DNA of 53,206 nt, taken from assembly GCF_014201655.1 (NCBI RefSeq), contig NZ_JACHEX010000002.1, positions 332,793 to 385,998 of the forward strand, written 5' to 3'. This DNA is from Thermosipho japonicus (lineage in GTDB: Bacteria > Thermotogota > Thermotogae > Thermotogales > Fervidobacteriaceae). Shown one piece after another: positions 41,426 through 51,340 of this stretch. The number at the start of each line of letters is the position of its first letter. Position 1 is the first letter of the stretch. Both the position numbers and the translations under genes were made by a program. Under the pieces are notes generated by a model. It made no database searches. It saw nothing but the letters and a program-made list of their open reading frames with translations, and had not been told where the DNA came from.

Positions 41426-43837
41426 TTATCCCTTTACAGAACCTTTGGTTAAACCACCAACAAGATATTTTTGCATTGAAAGGAACAATATAACCATTGG
41501 AAGCATTCCAACAAGTGCAGCTGCTGAAAATAGACCCCATTCAGTTTCAAATGGCCCGCTGGAGAATGTCCAAAGTCCAACTGCATATGTATACTTTTCG
41601 ACATCTTGGAGAATAATCTTTGCAAGAACAAATTCGTTAAATGTACCCATGAACGTTAGAATAACTACAACTGAAAGAATAGGAGATGCAAGTGGTATTA
41701 CTATTCTCCAGAATGTTTGCCACCTTGTTGCACCATCAATCATCGCAGCCTCTTCAAGAGAACTTGGAATTGTATCATAGAACCCTTTGATCAGATACAT
41801 ATTAAATGCAATATTTCCAAGATACACAAATATAAGTCCACCTAATGTGTTAAGCCCTATTGAAGGAATATATCTTCCAATAAAGCTTAAAAATCCGTAC
41901 AAAGCAATCATGTACATAATAGCTGGGAACATCTGAATTAAAAGAAGTGACATTATTCCATATTTTCTTCCTCTAAATCTCATTCTACTAAACGGATATG
42001 CTGCAAGTGCATTTACAATCGTAGTAATTATTGCAACAACGCCCGCAACTATAACACTATTAAAGATCCATCTCCAAAGATAATACTTTTGCTTCTGTTT
42101 CCAAATTTGGTCAAATCTGAACAGTTTTTTATCAACATTTTTGAATGATTTATCAAGATCATTTACAGGAAATTGGTCAACAAGATCAGCTGCCGCTTTT
42201 GAAGCTATACTCATACTTGATGCAATATTTGCAGGGTATTCTGATTGAACTTTTGTAAACAACTGAAGAAGTGCCGCTATTCTGACCTTAACCCCATTTT
42301 TTGATGAGTAGATTGCAGCTTTTCCAGTACTTTCTATAGAGCTAACATATTTATCAAACTCATTAATAAATTCTTTTACATCTTTTGCAAATTTCTCATA
42401 CTTTTTCCTAAAATCATTCAAGGTTGCAACCCAATCAAGTTTTCTAATGCTAGATCTTACATCTTTCTTCAAGCTGTCATCATTTACATAGCTTAAAAAA
42501 TCATTTACATTTCTTGAAAGGATCTTTACTGAAAGATACAATTTATTGATATCTTTTGGTAAAATATATTTTTCAACTTTATTTATAAAACTTTTAATGT
42601 CATCTTTTAATAATAAAGACATGATATATGCTTTAGCTGGTAAATATTTTCCTTCTTCATTTAAATATTTATCGGTAAGTTCTTCTAAATCCTGATTTTT
42701 GCTGTCTAATTTGTTTGCAAAAAGTATATACTCATTTGAAAGTTTTAAATATTCTCTTTCAATTTCAGAAAAGTTTTTTAACAAATTATATGATTCTCTA
42801 ACCTGTTTAAGTGCTTTCAAATTAAACTGGCTAATTAACGAGATAAAATCAGCATAATTTGCAGAATTTTTCAATGTAAAATTATCCCATAACGTTTTTA
42901 CCTTTGTCATATTCTCATACATTTTGTCTATAACTGCTTTTCTTTCTTTGCTTAAATTCATTTCTACCATATCTTTTACTATATTGTAGACTTGCTCAAA
43001 TTTTTCAACAGCATCTTTTTCTGAAACAAATGCCTTTATCTGATTTGACGGGTTATTTAATAAATCATATGCAACTTGTAGCGTTTTATTAAAACTTTCA
43101 AATTGTGGAATAATTGAGTTATCAATTATTAAAGAAAGTCTTGTGTATTCCTCTTGATAAAAATCAAGATCTTTCTTTATTTGATTTAACTTTGCTTGAT
43201 TTTCTTGCAATTGTCTTTTTAGACTTTCAATATTATCAAGTTTTGTTTTTAGCTCTTCTACATACACATCTTTATAATCTTTATAGTCAAACCCTAAACC
43301 TAATTCTAGAACATCTTTTTCTTTTATCTTTCTTTCTTCCAGCAAAGATATTATCGCAACACCAATAGATTGGTTATCATCAGGCCTTTCTATATTTATC
43401 TTTTCATTTAGTTTATTTACTTGCTCAACAACTGTTTGAATTAATTTATCTGAATTTTCAGACAAATAGTTTTTTATTGTTTCATATTCGTTATCTACTA
43501 CACTTACTAACTCTTTCGACTCTTTTGAATATGCCTTTAAAGCTCCTATATCTTTATCAAACTTTTCTACCAAAAATTCGACTGGCTTTTCATCATAAGG
43601 TCTTGAATTAGTTGTAATTGACTCTATGTCACTTAAAAGTCTCAAAACATTGTCTTCGGGGAACAACAAATCTTTATAGTTTTGAAGACTCATCCTTGAT
43701 GAAAACAATTTTGATGAAAAAGCTGCATTATCTCGCCTTAGTGATGTAGAAACAACCCATACTACAGGAAACAGTATTGCAACTATTAAAATTATTAAAA
43801 TTGCATGTGTTAGCCAATTTCTTTTCCTTACTACCAT
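41426..43837 (-). CDS. malG: Maltose/maltodextrin ABC transporter permease MalG with large extracytoplasmic insertion
   Basis: A normal MalG is about 280-300 residues; this one has 803. Membrane helix 1 (HAILIILIVAILFPVVWVV) and SLQNYKDLLF are standard, then about 510 residues (roughly 65-580) of charged, helical, coiled-coil-like sequence with no membrane segment are inserted between helix 1 and helix 2. The remaining five helices are normal, with the ATPase-contacting EAA loop EEAAMIDGATRWQTFWRIV. I recall similarly long MalG proteins in Thermotoga. Role of the insertion is unknown. It overlaps malF by one base (TAATG). Confidence 0.92.
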   Translation of the reverse strand: MVVRKRNWLTHAILIILIVAILFPVVWVVSTSLRRDNAAFSSKLFSSRMSLQNYKDLLFPEDNVLRLLSDIESITTNSRPYDEKPVEFLVEKFDKDIGALKAYSKESKELVSVVDNEYETIKNYLSENSDKLIQTVVEQVNKLNEKINIERPDDNQSIGVAIISLLEERKIKEKDVLELGLGFDYKDYKDVYVEELKTKLDNIESLKRQLQENQAKLNQIKKDLDFYQEEYTRLSLIIDNSIIPQFESFNKTLQVAYDLLNNPSNQIKAFVSEKDAVEKFEQVYNIVKDMVEMNLSKERKAVIDKMYENMTKVKTLWDNFTLKNSANYADFISLISQFNLKALKQVRESYNLLKNFSEIEREYLKLSNEYILFANKLDSKNQDLEELTDKYLNEEGKYLPAKAYIMSLLLKDDIKSFINKVEKYILPKDINKLYLSVKILSRNVNDFLSYVNDDSLKKDVRSSIRKLDWVATLNDFRKKYEKFAKDVKEFINEFDKYVSSIESTGKAAIYSSKNGVKVRIAALLQLFTKVQSEYPANIASSMSIASKAAADLVDQFPVNDLDKSFKNVDKKLFRFDQIWKQKQKYYLWRWIFNSVIVAGVVAIITTIVNALAAYPFSRMRFRGRKYGIMSLLLIQMFPAIMYMIALYGFLSFIGRYIPSIGLNTLGGLIFVYLGNIAFNMYLIKGFYDTIPSSLEEAAMIDGATRWQTFWRIVIPLASPILSVVVILTFMGTFNEFVLAKIILQDVEKYTYAVGLWTFSSGPFETEWGLFSAAALVGMLPMVILFLSMQKYLVGGLTKGSVKG

Positions 43838-45543
43838 TATCTATTCACCTCTTCGAAGGATCCTGATATTCTAAAGTTAACAAAACTTATACCCGCAACT
43901 ATGAAGAAAATCAATATTGATATTGCACTTGCAAAACCAAAGTCCTGCCCACGTCCTGCTTCAAAGGCAAGTTTATACGTATAAGAAATCAATATATCAG
44001 TTGCACCTGCTGGTGTTGTTGTATTTGGAATAGCAGGACCACCTGCTGTTAAAAGATAGATATTTACAAAGTTATTGAAATTAAATGCAAAGCTTCCTAC
44101 AAGAAGTGGCGCAATTGTTGTCATCAATAATGGAAATGTTATTTTCCAGAACCTTTTTGGCTTTGACGCACCATCTATAGATGCAGCCTCATAAAGTTCA
44201 TCAGGAATACTCTGGAGCGCTCCTAAACTAACCGTCATCATGTATGGAAATCCAAGCCAGGTATTAACTATTAAAACAGCAACTTTTGCCCAGAATGGAT
44301 TTGTCATCCACTTAACTGGATCTCCGTTAAACAAGTTGGTAACAATAAATCTATTAAATACCCCATATGTTTCATTGAAAAATCCATTTTTCCATATAAG
44401 AACAGAAATAAACGCTGGAATTGCCCAAGGAATAATTAATAAGGTTCTATATATAGTTCTTCCACGCAATGTATTGTTGTTCAAAACAAGAGCAAATGAA
44501 AGACCAATTACAAAAGTAAATAACACACTAAGTGCTGCATATGTAAAATTCCACAAGAATATCTTTGTAAATGGTCCAGAAACAGTTGGATCTGTAAATA
44601 TCTTTGTAAAATTCTTTGAGCCTACATATGAAATATATCCAAGAACTGGAACCTTTTCACCTTTTTCATCAAAGTCATAAAACATTCCTTCTTCTTCCAA
44701 CAACGGCTTATTGATCCTATCATTTACAAGGGTAGTCTTTACAACAGTCTTTCCATTTTCAACAACTTCAGAAAGTGCCATTCTATAAAGATGCTTTATT
44801 TGAACAAGTTTTAAACTTCCATCACTGCTGAACCTAAGTGATAATCTATTTCTTTGATTATCAACTATTTCTACCTTACTTAAAATAGGAAATGCTATTT
44901 TTGATTTAAAGAAAACTTCATTAATCGCTGTCTCTTTATCACTTGGCGAATAAAAATAATTATACGTTTTACCATCTTCAACTATTGCAATTAACTTTCC
45001 ATTTTCCGTAATAGTTTGAACCTTTTCCATATCTATTAATTCAGCTTCTCCAAGTATCATTTTCCCTGCTTGCATTCTAACAGGTTTTATATTTCCAACA
45101 ATGTATTTTTCTCCATTTTCATTCACAACTATCATTTTAAAATCTTCAGTTGGATCTATACCATCGTATCTTACAAAAATCTGGTAATCATAACTTTTCG
45201 CGTTATCAGGTACGTATGTATAAACTGGATCTGTAAGTAATCTATCCAAAACTTCCTGTCGAGTCATAATATGCCCTGTTCCATAATTAGTAAATGCAGT
45301 CTTTATGGTAAATGCTATTGGGTATAAAACCAGGATAAACAATAAAATTACCGCAGGTATCATGTACCTGTAAGGATATGCCCTGCTATTTAACACAAAA
45401 TAATCTATTAAAACGATCAAAACAAAAAATGTTATAGAAAGCTCATAAAAACCTCTTGAAAATAAAAATAATGCTCCCAAAATTGAAAAAGCATTAAACA
45501 ATGCTAATAACAAATAGCCTATTATTTTCCAGAACTTTGCCAT
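43837..45543 (-). CDS. malF: Maltose/maltodextrin ABC transporter permease MalF
   Basis: 568 residues: helices near the N-terminus, an extracytoplasmic P2-like domain of about 220 residues (from NYGTGHIMTRQEV to GYISYVGSKNF), then the transport core with ALVLNNNTLRGRTIYRTLL and the EAA loop YEAASIDGASKPKRFWKITF. No malK is next to it; the ATPase must be encoded elsewhere, as is common for this uptake family. SD GGAGGAGAT. Confidence 0.94.
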   Translation of the reverse strand: MAKFWKIIGYLLLALFNAFSILGALFLFSRGFYELSITFFVLIVLIDYFVLNSRAYPYRYMIPAVILLFILVLYPIAFTIKTAFTNYGTGHIMTRQEVLDRLLTDPVYTYVPDNAKSYDYQIFVRYDGIDPTEDFKMIVVNENGEKYIVGNIKPVRMQAGKMILGEAELIDMEKVQTITENGKLIAIVEDGKTYNYFYSPSDKETAINEVFFKSKIAFPILSKVEIVDNQRNRLSLRFSSDGSLKLVQIKHLYRMALSEVVENGKTVVKTTLVNDRINKPLLEEEGMFYDFDEKGEKVPVLGYISYVGSKNFTKIFTDPTVSGPFTKIFLWNFTYAALSVLFTFVIGLSFALVLNNNTLRGRTIYRTLLIIPWAIPAFISVLIWKNGFFNETYGVFNRFIVTNLFNGDPVKWMTNPFWAKVAVLIVNTWLGFPYMMTVSLGALQSIPDELYEAASIDGASKPKRFWKITFPLLMTTIAPLLVGSFAFNFNNFVNIYLLTAGGPAIPNTTTPAGATDILISYTYKLAFEAGRGQDFGFASAISILIFFIVAGISFVNFRISGSFEEVNR

Positions 45544-45560
45544 TACATCTCCTCCCGATA

Positions 45561-45587
45561 AAAACGGGGGGAATAAGCTCCCCCCCG
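45561..45587 (-). terminator. Hairpin between malE and malF
   Basis: Stem CGGGGGG / CCCCCCG (45565-45571 with 45581-45587), followed on the minus strand by TTTTT and then the malF SD. It likely ends most malE transcripts and keeps the binding protein in excess over the permeases. Confidence 0.75.
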
Positions 45588-45607
45588 AATTTTATTCAGT
45601 TTTCAAA

Positions 45608-46780
45608 TTATTTAATTCCTGCTAATATAGTATCTACTGCTTCTTTCAATGCTTGTTCAACTGGAACACCTTGGTCAAGAACTTTTGAAAGTGCGTCTCC
45701 CATTGCTCCCCATACACCAGCCATTTCTGGAACATTTGGCATTGGAAGACCATAGTTTCCTAGGAATTCTGCAAATGCTCTTGTTACATCATCAACCATT
45801 GGAAGAATATCTTTTCTTGATGGAACTCTTGGGTCTGCAAGGTAAATCCTGTACATTACATCTTTAGTTGCAATGAATTTTGTCAAGAATTCAATAGCAT
45901 AAAGTTTATTTGGTGATTTTGCATTAACCATGAAACCTTGTGCACCAAAGAATGGTTTTGGTTTAACACCGTCTTCTAGATCAGGAATTGGTGCAACACC
46001 AAAGTCTATACCTGCTTCTTTCCAACCAGGAACTGCCCATGGTCCATTAATAATCATTGCTGCTTGTCCGTCTTTGAACAAGTTGTCCATGACATTGTAG
46101 TTGTCACCTGATTCAAGGAGTCCCTCATCAACAAGTCTCTTTAAAAGTTTTAAACCTTTTATTGCTCCTTCATTTGCAAGACCTACATCTTTTACATTTA
46201 TTTTTCCATCTTTTTCACCAAATACGTATCCACCGAATCCGAAAATTGCATAGCTACTGAAATAGAAGTTTTTAAAGTCGTATACAAAACCTCTTACTTC
46301 ACCTTCATATTCTTCTTGAATTTGTTTTGCAAGTTCTATAAGCTCATCAAATGTTTTTGGTGGTTCTTCAACATAATCCTTGTTGTAAATTAAAGCTGGT
46401 CCATCAAATGCATATGGAATACCATACAACTTTCCATTGTAGGTAAATGCTTGAAGAGGTGTTGGTAAATATTGATCTTTTTCTGGAAGAACAGGAATTG
46501 GTTCAAGAAGACCATTTGCTGCAAGTTCTCCAACCCAGTCATGTGCACCAACAATAATATCTGCACCTTCACCTGCTGGTGCTGCTGTTAAAAATTTAGA
46601 TTTTATATCGTTAAAATTAACCTGTACAACTTCTACATCAATACCATAGATTGATTTGAATTCATCAGCAAGTTTTGTCAAAATTGGAGCTTGTGCTTCT
46701 GAAGTCCAAATAGTAATTTTTACAGCAAAAACGCTAAAAACCATAACTACCATTAATAAAGCTACTAAAAGCTTTTTCAT
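45608..46780 (-). CDS. malE: Maltose/maltodextrin-binding protein
   Basis: Extracytoplasmic binding protein. Signal peptide MKKLLVALLMVVMVFSVFA, then KITIWTSEAQAPILTKLADEF, GADIIVGAHDWVGELAANGL, LYGIPYAFDGPALIYNKDYV, MIINGPWAVPGW and PFFGAQGFMVN, all close to MalE. The aromatic residues of the sugar cleft (W, Y, F) are present. 390 residues is normal. The SD is AGGAGGGG. It heads malE-malF-malG and has a palindrome upstream. Confidence 0.95.
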   Translation of the reverse strand: MKKLLVALLMVVMVFSVFAVKITIWTSEAQAPILTKLADEFKSIYGIDVEVVQVNFNDIKSKFLTAAPAGEGADIIVGAHDWVGELAANGLLEPIPVLPEKDQYLPTPLQAFTYNGKLYGIPYAFDGPALIYNKDYVEEPPKTFDELIELAKQIQEEYEGEVRGFVYDFKNFYFSSYAIFGFGGYVFGEKDGKINVKDVGLANEGAIKGLKLLKRLVDEGLLESGDNYNVMDNLFKDGQAAMIINGPWAVPGWKEAGIDFGVAPIPDLEDGVKPKPFFGAQGFMVNAKSPNKLYAIEFLTKFIATKDVMYRIYLADPRVPSRKDILPMVDDVTRAFAEFLGNYGLPMPNVPEMAGVWGAMGDALSKVLDQGVPVEQALKEAVDTILAGIK

Positions 46781-46853
46781 ACACTTTCCCCTCCTTTATT
46801 TAAAGTATTACAATAATAATTTTACTATAAAACCCTTCTTAAATTTCTTCATA

Positions 46854-46869
46854 TTGGAACAGTTTCCAA
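46854..46869 (-). promoter_or_regulatory. Putative mal operator
   Basis: TTGGAACAGTTTCCAA, arms TTGGAA/TTCCAA, 74 bp upstream of malE and two bases past the end of the preceding clp gene. The form fits LacI- or ROK-type sugar repressor sites. Confidence 0.5.
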
Positions 46870-46871
46870 CA

Positions 46872-49079
46872 TTATATTATATCATAAGTTATATCCTTTT
46901 CAGTATTTTTAAATGTAATTGTATTTCCTTCATTCAATTTTTCATCAATAATGAGATTTGAAATAGTGAACTCAATTGTATTTTCAAATAACCTTCTAAG
47001 AGGTCTTGCACCCATTGAAGGGATATACCCAACTTCTGCTAAATAGTCTTTTACAGATTCTTCAAGAATTACCTTTATGTTTTTTTCTTTTAACCTTTCA
47101 TTTAATTCCTCCAAATATATATCCACAATTTTTTTGACATCTTCTTTTTTCAAAGGTTTAAAAATTACTATAGCATCAAGTCTGTTTAAAAACTCTGGTT
47201 TAAGTTTGTTTTTAACTATTTTTTCTACAGTTGTAGAAATTTCATCCTCTCTATTTCGCTCTATTGCTTTAACAATTTCTTCACTTGCAAGGTTACTTGT
47301 CATAATTATTATTGTATTTCTAAAATCTACTGTATTTCCTTTTCCATCAGTAAGTCTTCCATCATCAAACACCTGTAAAAGAACATTAAAAACTTCAGGA
47401 TTTGCCTTCTCAATTTCATCAAATAATATTACACTGTACGGTCTTCTTCTCACCGCTTCTGTCAATTGCCCACCTTGTTCATGTCCAACATATCCTGGAG
47501 GTGCACCTATAAGTCTTGCAACTGAATGCTTTTCCATATATTCACTCATGTCAATTCTAATTAAACTCTGACTTGAACCAAATAATATTTCTGAAAGTCT
47601 CTTTGCAAGTTCAGTTTTACCTACTCCAGTTGGACCTAAAAACAAAAATACGCCTGCAGGTCTTTTTAGGTTTCTTATCCCAGTTCTTGACATCCTTATT
47701 GCACTTGAAACAACTTTTACTGCTTCCTCTTGATCTACAAATTTTTCGTGTATTATTTTCTCTAGATTCCTCAATTTCTCTTTTTCGCCCTCAAGCATCT
47801 TTCCAACTGGTATTTTTGTCCACATTTCTACAGTTTTTGCAATATCTTCTTCGGTCACTTCTTTTTTACCCAAAATTTTTATTCTCGATGCTGATTCATC
47901 AAGCAAATCTACCGCTTTATCAGGCAAAAATCTCTCCGTAATATATCTTGCAGCAAGCTTTGCAGCATATTCTATTGCTTTATCAGTGATCTTAACATTG
48001 TGAAATTCTTCAAATGATTTTTTTAGTCCCCTTAAAATCTCTATCGTCTCCTCTATACTTGGTTCAGTTACATATATAGGTTGAAATCTTCTTTCAAGTG
48101 CTTTATCCTTTTCTATATACTTTCTATATTCCTCAACAGTTGTTGCCCCTATACATCTGAGTTCTCCTCTTGCAAGTTCAGGTTTTAAAATATTTGCAGC
48201 ATCAACTGAACCTTCACTTGCACCGGCACCTACTACCGTATGGATTTCGTCAATAAACAAAATTACATCAGGTGATTTTTTTACAACATCAATTATCTTT
48301 TTTAGCCTTTCCTCAAATTCTCCTCTAAACTTTGTTCCAGCTATTACTCTTGCAAGATCAAGCTTTAAAATTTTTTTATTCTTCAAAAAGTCTGGAACTT
48401 TTTCTTCTACAATTTTTTGCGCAAGCCCTTCAACAATTGCAGTTTTACCAACACCTGGATCACCTATTATAACTGGATTGTTCTTTAATTTTCTTCCCAA
48501 TATTTCCATTACTCTGAAAATTTCATTATCTCTACCAATAACTGGAAGTAATTTATTTTTCCTTGCAAGTTCAGTCAAGTCTTCTGTAAACTTTGTTAAA
48601 ACATCTACATTTTCATCCTCTGATGCTATTCCAGATGTTCTCAATTCTTTTATTGCTTGATAAATCTTATCCTGTGTTACTCCATATCTTGATAAAATTC
48701 TAAAAGTCATACTTTCTGGAATCAATGTCATTGCAAGTAATAAATGATCCGATCCAATCTTTTCATCACCCATTCTCTTTGCTTCTTTTTTTGCCTCTTC
48801 AAGAACATGTCTCGCCTCCGGGGTTATAAATATCTGACCTGTTGGTGCATTTGTTTTAACACCATACCTTGAAATAAATGACTCCAATTCCCTTTTTAGC
48901 TCTGTAATATCAACTTTTAAATGTTTTAAAATATCCTTTGCCGCATTTTCATCATCTTCCAATATAGAAAGTAAAATATGTTCAGATGACATCTGATTTT
49001 GTTTGTACCTTGTCAAAATATCTGAAACAGCCATAAGGATTCTTTGCCCATTTTCCGTATATTCATTCATATCAAACAT
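46872..49079 (-). CDS. Clp AAA+ ATPase lacking the middle domain
   Basis: Two-domain Hsp100 ATPase: Clp N-domain repeats, D1 with GDPGVGKT and [10 protein letters not shown]2 with [12 protein letters not shown] and [10 protein letters not shown]. Between D1 and D2 only a short linker ([15 protein letters not shown]) is left, so there is no M-domain, as in ClpA; yet the sequence is closer to ClpC/ClpB. The ClpP-docking (I/L/V)GF loop is not evident between [10 protein letters not shown] and KPEFLNRLD. The ATG has GGAGGTG eight bases upstream and overlaps the iadA stop by one base. Paralogue of the gene at 27622-29988. Confidence 0.88.
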   Translation of the reverse strand: MFDMNEYTENGQRILMAVSDILTRYKQNQMSSEHILLSILEDDENAAKDILKHLKVDITELKRELESFISRYGVKTNAPTGQIFITPEARHVLEEAKKEAKRMGDEKIGSDHLLLAMTLIPESMTFRILSRYGVTQDKIYQAIKELRTSGIASEDENVDVLTKFTEDLTELARKNKLLPVIGRDNEIFRVMEILGRKLKNNPVIIGDPGVGKTAIVEGLAQKIVEEKVPDFLKNKKILKLDLARVIAGTKFRGEFEERLKKIIDVVKKSPDVILFIDEIHTVVGAGASEGSVDAANILKPELARGELRCIGATTVEEYRKYIEKDKALERRFQPIYVTEPSIEETIEILRGLKKSFEEFHNVKITDKAIEYAAKLAARYITERFLPDKAVDLLDESASRIKILGKKEVTEEDIAKTVEMWTKIPVGKMLEGEKEKLRNLEKIIHEKFVDQEEAVKVVSSAIRMSRTGIRNLKRPAGVFLFLGPTGVGKTELAKRLSEILFGSSQSLIRIDMSEYMEKHSVARLIGAPPGYVGHEQGGQLTEAVRRRPYSVILFDEIEKANPEVFNVLLQVFDDGRLTDGKGNTVDFRNTIIIMTSNLASEEIVKAIERNREDEISTTVEKIVKNKLKPEFLNRLDAIVIFKPLKKEDVKKIVDIYLEELNERLKEKNIKVILEESVKDYLAEVGYIPSMGARPLRRLFENTIEFTISNLIIDEKLNEGNTITFKNTEKDITYDII

Positions 49080-50176
49080 TAACTCTGCACCTCCTTCAAT
49101 AACTTACCTCTTGCTATTACTTTTTCAATCTTTAAATTTTCATCCAAAACAACGATATCCCCATCAGTTTCCTTTTCTATTCTACCTTTAGAATTTAATT
49201 TTAAAACCTTTGCAGGATTTATCGTTATAGTTTTTATTACCTCTTCAAATTTTAAACCTCTTTCAACAGCTTTTTTTACACTTTCAAACAACACGGTTGT
49301 GCTGGCAACATCAAGCTTTATTAACCTACCATTTTCATCAAACTTTGGCAAGCTTCCGTGCCCATCAGAAGTCATAGTCAAATTATCAATTATTCCTTCA
49401 TTAATTGAAATCTCTAAATAATCCACTACACTTTCAGAAGCTGTCAGATCTATAAATCCACCTTTCTTCGCAAATTCTATCGCCCTATGAAACAGCTCTT
49501 TGCTTCTTCCAACATGTGTTGGATACATATGATAAATTGGTATTTCTGTATTTTCCGCTATTTCAAACAAATAATCTATACCATTTTTTCCATTTCCAAC
49601 ATGGAAATTTACAACGCCTGCCTTTTTAGATATTAAACCTCCAACTCTAGCTTGAGCAACTATTCTTTTAATCTCTTCAAGTGTAGGTTGAGAAGATCTA
49701 TGGTCAGATATTGCTATCTCTCCTACTCCTATTACCTTGTCTATGAGTACTAAATCTTTCTTAATATCTCCCATAATTGTCTTTACTGGCACACTATATG
49801 AACCAGTATAAATAAAACTAGTTATACCAAGTTCATCGAGTTGTTTTGATTTTGCATATAAATCTTCCATACTTCTTGTAACATCATCTGTACCAAGACA
49901 TCCAATAACCGTTGTTATACCAGAATCAACAAGTTCCTCTATAGTTATTTCAGGTGTTCTTGTTTGAAAACCACCCTCCCCACCTCCGCCTATAATATGA
50001 ACATGAGCATCTATAAAACCTGGGACTGCAATCTTTCCATTTAAATCCAAAACTTTACTAAATGGTACCACTAAATTATCCTCAATTAATTCTATCTTTC
50101 CATTCGCTATTAGAATATCTTTTTTTCCAATATAATATGGTGTAAAGATCTTTAAATTTTTTAAAAGTGTTAACAT
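49079..50176 (-). CDS. iadA: Isoaspartyl dipeptidase (beta-aspartyl peptidase)
   Basis: Amidohydrolase that clears isoaspartyl dipeptides from damaged proteins. [18 protein letters not shown] and QTRTPEI (HxH metal pair), [31 protein letters not shown] and [12 protein letters not shown] cover all known metal and substrate positions of IadA. Length 365 is close to the 390 of E. coli. SD GGAGG. It is co-transcribed with the Clp ATPase, so the pair fits protein quality control. Confidence 0.92.
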   Translation of the reverse strand: MLTLLKNLKIFTPYYIGKKDILIANGKIELIEDNLVVPFSKVLDLNGKIAVPGFIDAHVHIIGGGGEGGFQTRTPEITIEELVDSGITTVIGCLGTDDVTRSMEDLYAKSKQLDELGITSFIYTGSYSVPVKTIMGDIKKDLVLIDKVIGVGEIAISDHRSSQPTLEEIKRIVAQARVGGLISKKAGVVNFHVGNGKNGIDYLFEIAENTEIPIYHMYPTHVGRSKELFHRAIEFAKKGGFIDLTASESVVDYLEISINEGIIDNLTMTSDGHGSLPKFDENGRLIKLDVASTTVLFESVKKAVERGLKFEEVIKTITINPAKVLKLNSKGRIEKETDGDIVVLDENLKIEKVIARGKLLKEVQS

Positions 50177-50226
50177 AAAATGCCTCCTTACTTTATTTGA
50201 TATATAATAGTTTTGAGGTGATAATT

Positions 50227-50859
50227 TTGCATATAACTATTTCAATATTAATATTACTCTTTTACATTTTACTTTCAAAAATATTTGTAAAAGCAGTAAG
50301 AATATCAGATCCATTCAAATTGCATTCATTATTTGCTATCCTAACTATATTATACTCCATACTTTCAGCAATAGTATTAAATCTAAAATTGGTTGATATA
50401 GGAATTAGTTTTGGAGATACAAAAAAAGGATTGTTAATTCTTACATTTATAGGAATTCCTTTATTCATTATTGCATATATAACCTCAAAAAGTGCAAAAA
50501 TTTACAACTTTAGATATCTTTACTTTAAAAGCAAATGGCAGGTAATTTATTTCTGGATTTTAGTAGGTCCTACTGAAGAATTTTTATTTAGGGGATTAAT
50601 TCAAAGTTATTTAAAATTAAAATATTCATCTACAACAGCAATATTATTATCAAGTCTATTATTTACCTTATTTCATTTATTAAATGTTTTAACCAAAAAT
50701 GAATCTTGGAAATTATTCTTCAATTTATTACCTACAAGATTTATTATATCAATCATTTTAGGTTTTTCTCTTGATTTTTCTAAAAGTCTCATTTATCCTA
50801 TAATAATTCACAACATAATTGATGGAATCACTTTTTCAAATATAAAGAAGAATTACTAA
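50227..50859 (+). CDS. CPBP family intramembrane metalloprotease
   Basis: About six membrane helices. The conserved glutamate motif is GPTEEFLFRGLIQ, the first His motif is SLLFTLFHLLNVL and the last IIIHNIIDGI, as in CAAX-prenyl/bacteriocin-immunity (Abi) proteins. The start is taken as TTG at 50227 with GAGGTGA upstream; a TTG 30 bp earlier overlaps the TATAAT promoter box. 210 residues. Substrate unknown. Confidence 0.85.
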   Translation: MHITISILILLFYILLSKIFVKAVRISDPFKLHSLFAILTILYSILSAIVLNLKLVDIGISFGDTKKGLLILTFIGIPLFIIAYITSKSAKIYNFRYLYFKSKWQVIYFWILVGPTEEFLFRGLIQSYLKLKYSSTTAILLSSLLFTLFHLLNVLTKNESWKLFFNLLPTRFIISIILGFSLDFSKSLIYPIIIHNIIDGITFSNIKKNY

Positions 50860-50868
50860 ATAAAGATA

Positions 50869-50896
50869 TTGACATATATAAATATTGTTATAAAAT
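50869..50896 (+). promoter_or_regulatory. Promoter of the NifX-type gene
   Basis: TTGACA (50869-50874), 16 bases, TAAAAT (50891-50896), 35 bp before the ATG. Confidence 0.55.
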
Positions 50897-50931
50897 TAAC
50901 AATGGAAAAATAATTATAGGAGGTGAGAATA

Positions 50932-51288
50932 ATGATTATTGCAATACCAGTTATTGAAAACAACGGAGAAAATTCACAAATTTCGGAACACTTTGGTCAT
51001 TCACCATTTTTTGCATTCTATGACACAGAAAAAGATGAGTTAAGAATTGAAAATAATCCGCTTGAAGAGCACGGTCCAGGAGATGTTCCTAATTTCCTAC
51101 ACTCAAAAGGGGTTAATTTAATAATTGTTAGAGGAATTGGCCAAAGAGCTATTTCATTTTTTGAACAATTAGGAATTAAAGTTATAAGAGGAGCAAGCGG
51201 AAGCGTGAAAGATTTAATTAATGCATTCCTTGAAAACAAGATAGAAGACAAAGAATATCAAGTCAAAGAAAAATTCCATAATCATTAA
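50932..51288 (+). CDS. NifX/NifB C-terminal-like (dinitrogenase Fe-Mo cofactor family) protein
   Basis: Small ferredoxin-fold-like cluster-binding family. IAIPVIENNGENSQISEHFGHSPFFAFYD, cited by its ends IAIPVIENNG and EHFGHSPFFAFYD, is the family signature with the His used for cluster binding; later GVNLIIVRGIGQRAI and FFEQLGIKVIRG fit. The organism shows no nitrogenase here, so a general iron-sulfur or metal carrier role is more likely, close to the suf genes. The ATG at 50932 has TAGGAGGTGA upstream. 118 residues. Confidence 0.88.
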   Translation: MIIAIPVIENNGENSQISEHFGHSPFFAFYDTEKDELRIENNPLEEHGPGDVPNFLHSKGVNLIIVRGIGQRAISFFEQLGIKVIRGASGSVKDLINAFLENKIEDKEYQVKEKFHNH

Positions 51289-51293
51289 AAATA

Positions 51294-51331
51294 AAAACAT
51301 GACCTGCGATTACCGTAGGTCATGTTTTTTA
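51294..51331. terminator. Bidirectional terminator between the NifX-type gene and sufB
   Basis: Stem AAAAACATGACCT / AGGTCATGTTTTT with CGATTACCGT region as loop, flanked by A and T runs for both convergent genes. Confidence 0.88.
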
Positions 51332-51340
51332 ATACAAATT

